Origin: Chloroflexia bacterium
Lineage (GTDB): Bacteria > Chloroflexota > Chloroflexia > QHBQ01 > JADMIH01
Assembly: GCA_025927935.1 (NCBI GenBank)
Contig: JAICKM010000535.1
Location: 1-5,071, forward strand
Direction of reading: 5' to 3'
Length of the DNA: 5,071 nt
How positions within the stretch are numbered: the stretch's first letter is position 1; each line of letters begins with the position of its first letter. A program made the position numbers and the translations under genes. Positions 1 to 5,071 of this stretch are shown here, piece after piece. The notes under the pieces are model-generated. The model was not told the DNA's origin. It worked only from the letters and a program-made list of their open reading frames with translations, and searched no databases.

Positions 1-2
1 CC

Positions 3-359
3 CTGGCTCCCTACTTCCGCGACCACGCCCGCATGAATGTGTTGCTGGCCCGTACCGTCAAAGCCGTCGGCCAGGCGACGAGCGAGTACGACCCGGCTAT
101 CGGCCTCGCCGATGCGGAGCTAGGCCCCGGCGCGGAAGAAGGGGTGGCCCAGTTGATCAGCGTCTGGCGCGCCCGCTCGTGGGCGCACTTTCTCCTGCTC
201 CGCCGGGCGGGCGACCGCGCCGGGATCGAGCAAATGATCGATCAAACGGCGCACGACTATGGGCTGCTGCTGCTCCAACTCCAGCAGGTCGCGCCCTACC
301 TCTACTGGCCCAACCGGCTCTACCGCGACAGCATCGGCTGGCTGCGCGGCTGGTTTTAG
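3..359 (+). CDS. C-terminal part of an unidentified protein, possibly DUF5995-like (5' end outside window)
   Basis: The frame is open from the left edge to a TAG at 357-359, giving 118 visible residues, so the true start probably lies upstream. The ATG at 33 has no purine-rich ribosome site before it and is probably internal. The visible part looks soluble and helical, with no signal peptide or clear membrane segment. It has a DHARMN segment, then an acidic stretch, then VWRARSWAHFLLLRR, and ends in an aromatic tail (PYLYWPNRLYRDSIGWLRGWF without its first residue is the last 20). The order 'D-x-x-R-x-N ... W-x-x-R-A-R-x-x-A-W ... L-R' followed by a helix with T-x-x-x-G-L-L-L-L resembles, from memory, the C-terminal half of DUF5995 proteins, whose function is unknown. 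That match is tentative. The gene converges on the amidase gene, with 73 bp between the two stops and a strong hairpin in the gap. Confidence 0.6.
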   Translation: MAPYFRDHARMNVLLARTVKAVGQATSEYDPAIGLADAELGPGAEEGVAQLISVWRARSWAHFLLLRRAGDRAGIEQMIDQTAHDYGLLLLQLQQVAPYLYWPNRLYRDSIGWLRGWF

Positions 360-380
360 CGCCCGCGCGGATCGCAAAAG

Positions 381-410
381 CACGGGGGCGACCCAAGGGT
401 CGCCCCCGTG
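381..410 (-). terminator. Rho-independent terminator of the amidase gene, in a convergent gap
   Basis: The arms CACGGGGGCGACCC (381-394) and GGGTCGCCCCCGTG (397-410) are perfect 14-bp reverse complements with only AA between them; in RNA the innermost pair would open to give a 4-nt loop. Read on the minus strand, the hairpin begins 22 nt after the amidase stop and is followed directly by CTTTTGCG, a short U-tract, which fits an intrinsic terminator. On the plus strand the hairpin lies 21 nt after the TAG at 359, but CCGATTCGCG follows with no U-run. It would therefore be a weaker terminator for the left gene, although it may still block read-through. Confidence 0.8.
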
Positions 411-432
411 CCGATTCGCGGTGCAGTTCCGT

Positions 433-2328
433 TTAGCGGTCGAGCACACTCACGTCACTCGCCATGAGATAGGACACGCGGTGGTTGAAGAAGATCTCAT
501 AATACTGGGTCTGCCCTTCCACCACGGTGTGATCGGCGGGGTTCAGGGTGTAGGTCGGCGCGTAATAGTAGTCGGCTCGCACCTTGTCCTTGGCGACGTA
601 GATCTGCCCCGCGGGGATGGTGTATTGCAGCGGCAGGATCGACTGCACGGGGATGCCCGGCGGGTAGGCGGAGGCTTCGGGATAGGCCCGGCCATAGACC
701 GGGATCGCGGTGAGGCCCGCTTTGGGTGTCACCAGCGTGCCCTTGCCGCGCACAGTGTTCGTGTTGTGGTGGGGGTTGTAGAACCAGGCCAGTTGGCCGC
801 TGAAGTAGATGCCATCCCAATCGCCCTGCCGGGCCGCGCGGTAGAACTGCTGGCCCGCCACTGCCTTGTCGCCCCAGTCGTTGGCCTGGGTGGTGCCGGG
901 GCCGGGCAAAGCCGGGTCGTCCAGCAGCGGCGCGCTGTCGCTCGGTGCGGTGTGCAGGTACACGAAGTTGGCCGATTGCGGCGGGAGATCCCGGCAGGTC
1001 GGGTCGCAATAGGTCAGCGGCGGCATGTTCGTGGCCCAGTTGGGATTGATGGTCACTATGTTGTCGTCGGCATCGCCCTGCGGGGTGATGGGCGCGCCGA
1101 TGAGGGCCATGTAGTGCGCCCAGTCCCAGTAGGGTCCCGGATCCCAGTGCATCCCGGCCTGGTAGGCCGCCGTCGGGCCGGGCACGTTGTCATGACCGAT
1201 GATGTGCGCCCGGTCGAGCGGCACATCGTACTTATCGGCCAGGTAGCGCACCAGCCGCGCCGAGGCATGATACAGCCGCTCGGTATACCAGGTCGCGCCC
1301 TCCACCGCAAAGCCCTCATGCTCGATGCCGATGGAGTGCATGTTCACATACCAGTTGCCCGCCTGCCAGGCCACGTTCTTGTTCTCGACCATCTGCGTCA
1401 CCTGCCCGTCCGACGAGCGCAACACATAGTGCGCGCTGACGTAGGCGAGAGGGTTCTGGAACTCCGCGATGGTGTTGTTGTAGGAAAGCTCGGTGTCGTG
1501 GATCACGATGTACTCGATGTCCAGTCCGTCATTTGGGCGGCGCGCCAGGTCGTAGTTGCCGTAATCGCCGAGGTCGTTCGGGTTGTTCAGATGGTACGCG
1601 GCGGGAATGAACCGGCAATCAAGCCCCTGTGGGCAATCGGCGGAGCGCCGGTGCTTATCGGGCTGCGGCAACCGGTCGGCGCTGTGGATGTTGGGCTGCA
1701 CCGGACTGGCGGCCAGCGTCACCTGCTGGCCGTCGCTCGTGGTCCGGCTGGCGCCCTGTTGGATCGTCGCGTACACGTCGTCGGCGAAGGAGAACGCCGC
1801 TTCCGGGTCACTGGAAGCGCTGTATTTGACGACCGCGCCGTACCATTGGGCCGGGTCGGCGGGCGTGCCGCCCACGGTGTCGCGTGCGTACTGGGCCAGC
1901 AACGCCGCGCCGCCGCGGATATTCTGCGCGGCGTCCTGCTTGAGCACATCCGGCTTCACCCCCAGCAGCGCGGCCGCCGTCGCCAGGGTGTGCTCCGCCG
2001 GATCGTTGGGATCGGGCTTGAGCATATGGACACTGCCGTCGCCGCGAGCATCACCCAGCCGCACGTTGCTCAGGTCGACCAGGTGCATCGGCCCGTAGCC
2101 GCCCGCCGTGCTCGGCTGGCCGTTGTGGGTGTCCCAACGGCTCTCGTTGTAGGCCACCGCCAGCAGGACGGTGGGCGGCACGCCGAACTCCCGCGCCGCC
2201 TGCGCCAACGCCGTCTGCAACGTATCTCCGGCGGCGCGCGCCGGGGGCGCCAGTAGGCTAATCCCCAGCACACAGGCCAGCACGAAGCAACTCAGACTCA
2301 GCCAACGTAATCGTCGTATCGCTGTCAT
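433..2328 (-). CDS. Secreted N-acetylmuramoyl-L-alanine amidase with N-terminal lysozyme-like domain and C-terminal SH3-like region
   Basis: Predicted role: an exported peptidoglycan hydrolase whose zinc amidase domain cuts the MurNAc to L-Ala bond. The 631 residues read as follows. A signal peptide spans 1 to about 32: basic RRLR, hydrophobic core about 10-26, Ala-x-Ala site APPARA. A lysozyme/SLT-like region spans about 38-190, with YNESRW at 60-65 (candidate catalytic E62), GYGPMHL at 77-83, NIRGGAALL at 136-144 and WYGAVVKY at 162-169. An Amidase_2/PGRP domain spans about 270-410: YIVIHDTE (zinc H277), SAHYVL, VAWQAGNW at 319-326, SIGIEHEGF (E336), GHDNVPG (zinc H379) and HWDPGPYWDW (zinc D396). 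A bacterial SH3-like, probably wall-binding, region follows from about 454: YLHTAPS, then GDWDGIYFSGQLAWFYNP. Cysteine pairs at 232/238 and 441/445 could form disulfides outside the cell. The start at 2328 is chosen because AGGAGG lies 6 nt before it; an in-frame ATG 14 codons upstream would place that site inside the gene. The lysozyme-like activity is inferred from fold motifs only. Confidence 0.9.
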   Translation of the reverse strand: MTAIRRLRWLSLSCFVLACVLGISLLAPPARAAGDTLQTALAQAAREFGVPPTVLLAVAYNESRWDTHNGQPSTAGGYGPMHLVDLSNVRLGDARGDGSVHMLKPDPNDPAEHTLATAAALLGVKPDVLKQDAAQNIRGGAALLAQYARDTVGGTPADPAQWYGAVVKYSASSDPEAAFSFADDVYATIQQGASRTTSDGQQVTLAASPVQPNIHSADRLPQPDKHRRSADCPQGLDCRFIPAAYHLNNPNDLGDYGNYDLARRPNDGLDIEYIVIHDTELSYNNTIAEFQNPLAYVSAHYVLRSSDGQVTQMVENKNVAWQAGNWYVNMHSIGIEHEGFAVEGATWYTERLYHASARLVRYLADKYDVPLDRAHIIGHDNVPGPTAAYQAGMHWDPGPYWDWAHYMALIGAPITPQGDADDNIVTINPNWATNMPPLTYCDPTCRDLPPQSANFVYLHTAPSDSAPLLDDPALPGPGTTQANDWGDKAVAGQQFYRAARQGDWDGIYFSGQLAWFYNPHHNTNTVRGKGTLVTPKAGLTAIPVYGRAYPEASAYPPGIPVQSILPLQYTIPAGQIYVAKDKVRADYYYAPTYTLNPADHTVVEGQTQYYEIFFNHRVSYLMASDVSVLDR

Positions 2329-2334
2329 GGGCAC

Positions 2335-2340
2335 CCTCCT
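2335..2340 (-). promoter_or_regulatory. Ribosome binding site of the amidase gene
   Basis: A perfect AGGAGG on the minus strand stands 6 nt before the ATG at 2328. It decides the start: the longer reading frame opening at 2370 has no comparable site, and its extra 14 residues would separate the signal peptide from the N-terminus. Confidence 0.85.
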
Positions 2341-2390
2341 GAAGACTAAAGTAGGCCGCGGCATTACCACATTATGGATCTGGTACGGTT

Positions 2391-2420
2391 ATTATATCGC
2401 AGGACGAGGCGGTAACACAA
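2391..2420 (-). promoter_or_regulatory. Candidate sigma70-type promoter of the amidase gene
   Basis: On the minus strand, a perfect TATAAT -10 box (plus-strand ATTATA at 2391-2396) lies 18 nt downstream of TTGTGT (plus-strand ACACAA at 2415-2420), which keeps the TTG of the -35 consensus. Transcription would begin near 2384, giving a leader of about 55 nt. The surroundings are clearly more AT-rich than the flanking genes. The -10 box is convincing; the -35 box is only a half match. Confidence 0.55.
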
Positions 2421-2523
2421 TCGGGTACGAGGCTTTCTCAACACACCTCAGCCTCTGATCCGTAGCTCTGGATCGTCGCGCGCCCCCGACGACGGCTAAA
2501 ACCGGCGGATCCGGCAAACGGGC

Positions 2524-2553
2524 TTAGCGCGCGGAGCCGTTGAGTGGTATACT
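2524..2553 (+). promoter_or_regulatory. Candidate promoter of the phosphoketolase gene
   Basis: TATACT at 2548-2553 matches the -10 consensus at five of six bases. TTAGCG at 2524-2529, 18 nt upstream, is a poor -35 box with three matches. If used, transcription would begin near 2560 and leave an untranslated leader of about 125 nt. The weak -35 box would suit an activator-dependent promoter, but no activator site is recognisable. Confidence 0.35.
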
Positions 2554-2615
2554 GGGCCGATTAGCAGGTTGTAGAGCAGCGGGGGAAGGCCGCCGTCGGG
2601 TAGGAGCACGCCTGG

Positions 2616-2632
2616 CGGTGCCACCGGCGCCG
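2616..2632 (+). promoter_or_regulatory. Small hairpin in the phosphoketolase leader
   Basis: CGGTGCC (2616-2622) can pair with GGCGCCG (2626-2632), with one G-U pair and an ACC loop. No U-tract follows, so it is not an intrinsic terminator. In such GC-rich sequence a stem of this size can arise by chance. Confidence 0.25.
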
Positions 2633-2653
2633 GGCCGCAGGCGGTCCACCCCG

Positions 2654-2678
2654 CCTCTGTGGCTGCACCAGAGAGGAG
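2654..2678 (+). promoter_or_regulatory. Ribosome binding site of the phosphoketolase gene, overlapped by a possible hairpin
   Basis: AGAGGAG at 2672-2678 is a strong Shine-Dalgarno sequence 6 nt before the ATG at 2685, and it fixes that start. CCTCT at 2654-2658 is exactly complementary to AGAGG at 2672-2676, and GTG (2659-2661) can pair with CAC (2666-2668) inside the loop. The leader can therefore form a short stem that covers part of the ribosome site. The ribosome site is secure; the stem is short and its regulatory role is speculative. Confidence 0.6.
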
Positions 2679-2684
2679 TATCGT

Positions 2685-5071
2685 ATGTTTCGATTTGATA
2701 CCACCATATCGAGCGCGGTGAAAGCGGAGAACGCGCCGCCGGAGCCGGAGGGGCCGGTCGAGGGACCCTTGTCGCCGGAAATGCTGGACAAAATGCAGCG
2801 TTACTGGCAGGCCACCAATTATCTGACCATCGGGCAGATCTACCTCCAGACCAATCCGCTCTTGCGCGAGCCGCTGCGCATCGAGCACATCAAGCCGCGT
2901 CTGCTGGGCCACTGGGGCACCTCGCCCGGCCTCAGCTTCATCTACATCCATCTCAACCGCCTGATCAACAAGTACGATCTCGACATGATCTATCTGGCTG
3001 GGCCCGGCCACGGCGGCCCGGCCATTGTAGCGAATGTCTATCTGGAGGGCACCTACACCCAGATCTATCCGGAGATCACCCAGGATGTAGCCGGGATGCG
3101 GCGGCTGTTCCGCCAGTTCTCGGCGCCCGGTGGCATCCCCAGCCACGTCAGCGTGACTACCCCCGGCTCCATCCACGAGGGCGGCGAACTGGGCTATGTG
3201 CTGACCCACGCCTTCGGCGCCGCCTTCGATAACCCGAACCTGATTGTGGCCGCTGTGGTCGGCGACGGTGAGGCGGAGACGGGACCGCTGGCCGGTTCCT
3301 GGCAGGGCATCAACTTCCTCAATCCCGCCCGCGACGGCGCCGTGCTGCCGATCTTACACCTCAACGGCTACAAGATCGCCAACCCCACCGTGCTGGGCCG
3401 CGAAAGCGACGACAATCTGCGTGCCCTAATCGAAGGCCACGGCTACGAGGTCTTTTTCGTGGCAGGCGAAGACCCGGCGCGCATGCACCAGGAGTTCGCG
3501 GCCACGCTCGAAGCCTGTTATAGCCGCATCCGCGCCATCCAGGAGGATGCGCGTGCCAACGGCGTCACCGAGCGCCCGCGCTGGCCGGCCATCATCCTGC
3601 GCACGCCCAAGGGCTGGACCGGCCCCAAGGTGGTAGACGGTGTGCCGGTTGAGGGCACCTTCCGCGCCCACCAGGTGCCCCTGGGCGATGTGCGCGGGCG
3701 CCCGGAGCAACTCACGGAGCTTGAGGCGTGGATGCGTAGCTATGAGCCGGACAAGCTGTTCGACGAGAACGGCCGGCTGATCGAGGAACTTGCCGCCCTG
3801 GCCCCGCGTGGCCTGCACCGCATGGGCGCCAACCCGCACGCCAACGGCGGCAAGTTGCTGCTGACGCTGCGCATACCCGACTTTCGCAAATATGCCATCG
3901 ACGTGCCCCAGCCGGCGACCCTGCGTGCCGAGTCCACCCGCCAACTGGGTCAACTCATGCGCGATATCTTCGTGCAGAACGCCGAGGAGGCCAATTTCCG
4001 CCTGTTCTCACCCGACGAGGCCAACTCCAACCGGTTGGGCGCGGTATTCGACGTAGAGAACCGTTGCTTCGTCGGCAAGACCATCGACATTGACGACCGC
4101 GTGGCCCACAACGGCCGGGTCATGGAGGTGCTCAGCGAGCACAACTGCGAGGGCTGGCTGGAAGGCTACGTGCTGACCGGCCGCCACGGCCTCTTCGCCA
4201 CCTACGAAGCCTTCGCCATGGTGGCGGCATCCATGGTGGTGCAGCACACCAAGTGGATGGAAGAAGCCCTCAACCTGCCCTGGCGCGAGTCGATTGCCTC
4301 GCTGAACATCCTGCTGACCTCCACCTGCTGGCGCAACGATCACAACGGCTTCAGCCACCAGGGGCCGGGCCTGATCGACGTGATGCTGTCCAAGCGTGGC
4401 ACCGTGGCCCGCATCTACCTGCCGCCCGACGCCAACTGCTTGCTCTCGGTGGCCGACCACTGCTTCCGCAGTCGCAACTACGTCAACCTGATCGTCATCG
4501 ACAAGCAGCCGCAACTGCAATGGCTGCCGATGGCCGAGGCCATCGAGCACTGCGAACGCGGCGCCTCGATCTGGGAGTGGGCCAGCAACACCAACGGCGA
4601 GGAGCCGGACGTGGTCCTGGCCTGCGCGGGCGACGTGGTGACCATGGAGACCGTGGCCGCGGCCTGGTGGTTACGCAAGCACGTCCCCGAACTCAAGGTG
4701 CGCGTGGTCAACGTCGTCGACCTCATGACCCTGTTCCCCCCCGCCGTCCACCCGCACGGGATGGGCGAAACCGATTTCGTCAACCTCTTCACTGCAGATA
4801 AGGATGTCATCTTCGCCTTCCACGGCTATGCTCGCGCCATGCATCAGATCATCCACGGACGGGCCAATCCGGAACGGTTCCACGTGCGCGGCTTCATCGA
4901 GCAGGGCACGACGACCACCCCGTTCGATATGGTCATGCTGAACAAGGTGAGCCGCTTTGATCTCGTCAACGACGTGGTCAACAACGTGCCGAAAATGCGC
5001 CAGCGCCGCCCGGAAATCAACGATGTCTGCGACCGGCTGATCGAGCAGGCCCGCGCCTATACGCTGGAGCA
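2685..5071 (+). CDS. xfp: Phosphoketolase (xylulose-5-phosphate/fructose-6-phosphate), 3' end outside window
   Basis: A cytoplasmic thiamine-diphosphate enzyme that splits xylulose 5-phosphate (and in many members fructose 6-phosphate) with phosphate, giving acetyl phosphate plus glyceraldehyde 3-phosphate (or erythrose 4-phosphate). It is the key step of phosphoketolase pathways. The frame is open from 2685 to the edge: 795 codons, against about 790-825 for the family, so only the extreme C-terminus is missing. Visible motifs are [11 protein letters not shown] (H76), GPGHGGPA (H109), IPSHVS (H154), the family signature EGGELGY (165-171), GDGE (193-196) with [10 protein letters not shown] (N227) for thiamine diphosphate and Mg2+, FRAHQVP (H328), DEANSNRL (444-451), SEHNCEG and [11 protein letters not shown] (482-502, holding the probable catalytic Glu), and [14 protein letters not shown] (549-562, H558). 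Domain order is N-terminal cofactor domain (about 30-395), middle domain (about 405-600) and C-terminal domain. Substrate preference cannot be read from sequence. The start is set by a strong ribosome site; the acidic, proline-rich first 30 residues are slightly longer than in bifidobacterial enzymes. No acetate kinase or phosphotransacetylase gene is visible beside it. Confidence 0.96.
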   Translation, partial: MFRFDTTISSAVKAENAPPEPEGPVEGPLSPEMLDKMQRYWQATNYLTIGQIYLQTNPLLREPLRIEHIKPRLLGHWGTSPGLSFIYIHLNRLINKYDLDMIYLAGPGHGGPAIVANVYLEGTYTQIYPEITQDVAGMRRLFRQFSAPGGIPSHVSVTTPGSIHEGGELGYVLTHAFGAAFDNPNLIVAAVVGDGEAETGPLAGSWQGINFLNPARDGAVLPILHLNGYKIANPTVLGRESDDNLRALIEGHGYEVFFVAGEDPARMHQEFAATLEACYSRIRAIQEDARANGVTERPRWPAIILRTPKGWTGPKVVDGVPVEGTFRAHQVPLGDVRGRPEQLTELEAWMRSYEPDKLFDENGRLIEELAALAPRGLHRMGANPHANGGKLLLTLRIPDFRKYAIDVPQPATLRAESTRQLGQLMRDIFVQNAEEANFRLFSPDEANSNRLGAVFDVENRCFVGKTIDIDDRVAHNGRVMEVLSEHNCEGWLEGYVLTGRHGLFATYEAFAMVAASMVVQHTKWMEEALNLPWRESIASLNILLTSTCWRNDHNGFSHQGPGLIDVMLSKRGTVARIYLPPDANCLLSVADHCFRSRNYVNLIVIDKQPQLQWLPMAEAIEHCERGASIWEWASNTNGEEPDVVLACAGDVVTMETVAAAWWLRKHVPELKVRVVNVVDLMTLFPPAVHPHGMGETDFVNLFTADKDVIFAFHGYARAMHQIIHGRANPERFHVRGFIEQGTTTTPFDMVMLNKVSRFDLVNDVVNNVPKMRQRRPEINDVCDRLIEQARAYTLE

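Larger units (their letters stand above)
2329..2684. other. Divergent intergenic region between amidase and phosphoketolase genes
   Basis: This 356-bp gap separates two genes that point away from each other. The left third (about 2340-2460) is AT-rich and holds the amidase ribosome site and promoter. The right part is GC-rich and holds a candidate promoter, leader hairpins and the ribosome site of the phosphoketolase gene. A short reading frame crossing it on the minus strand (2496-3209) is the shadow of the phosphoketolase coding sequence, so I see no gene here. Small palindromes include CGGATCCG at 2506-2513 and CGGTGCCACCG at 2616-2626; either could be an operator, but there is no further support. 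Confidence 0.7.

Noticed and set aside
259..2256. A 665-codon open frame on the plus strand, opposite the amidase gene
   Set aside because: It is the antisense shadow of a GC-rich gene. The translation is low-complexity, rich in Val, Gly, Arg and His, with no recognisable domain, and the minus-strand frame has clear amidase motifs, a signal peptide and a ribosome site.
2328..2370. Alternative amidase start 14 codons upstream
   Set aside because: It would place the perfect AGGAGG inside the coding sequence and move the signal peptide away from the N-terminus.
2506..2513. CGGATCCG palindrome as a regulator binding site
   Set aside because: Only 8 bp, symmetry does not extend outwards, and such a palindrome is expected by chance in GC-rich DNA.
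2496..3209. A 237-codon minus-strand frame covering the intergenic region and the start of xfp
   Set aside because: Most of it is antisense to phosphoketolase codons; no ribosome site or domain supports it, and the repeated V/D/G-rich composition is typical of shadows.
4008..4550. A 180-codon minus-strand frame inside xfp
   Set aside because: It lies wholly opposite conserved phosphoketolase motifs and has shadow-like composition.
1..5071. Mobile element, CRISPR array, tRNA or toxin-antitoxin system
   Set aside because: No direct repeat array, transposase or integrase motif, tRNA-like fold or small gene pair was seen; all long stretches are explained by three ordinary genes.

Overview
The window is GC-rich bacterial DNA with Shine-Dalgarno-led genes and consensus-like sigma70 promoter boxes. 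Nothing in it points to a phage, plasmid, transposon, CRISPR array or RNA gene. The source is most likely a GC-rich soil or thermophile-type bacterium, with Chloroflexota or Actinomycetota as best guesses. That guess rests on one feature: a secreted lysozyme-like plus amidase plus SH3-like cell-wall hydrolase, a layout I recall from those groups. It is an inference with low certainty.

Layout, left to right. (1) The 3' end of a plus-strand gene enters from the left edge and stops at 359; it resembles the C-terminal part of DUF5995-type proteins, tentatively. (2) A perfect 14-bp inverted repeat at 381-410 sits between this gene and the next, which converges on it. Its U-tract lies on the minus-strand side, so it mainly ends the minus-strand transcript. 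(3) A minus-strand gene (433-2328) encodes an exported, about 631-residue peptidoglycan hydrolase: signal peptide, lysozyme/SLT-like domain, zinc amidase (Amidase_2/PGRP) domain and C-terminal SH3-like wall-binding region. (4) A 356-bp divergent intergenic region carries a good promoter for the hydrolase, a candidate promoter for the gene to the right, and a leader of about 125 nt that can fold at the ribosome binding site. (5) From 2685 to the right edge runs a nearly complete plus-strand phosphoketolase gene (xfp), 795 codons visible. The stop is outside the window, and by family length only about 10-30 residues are missing.

The three genes do not form an operon: the first two converge, and the last two diverge with their own promoters. 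The phosphoketolase makes acetyl phosphate from sugar phosphates in central carbon metabolism, while the amidase works on the cell wall outside the membrane. No functional link between them can be read from this window. I found no convincing previously undescribed system. The points worth a second look are variant active-site positions in both enzymes and the structured leader of xfp.
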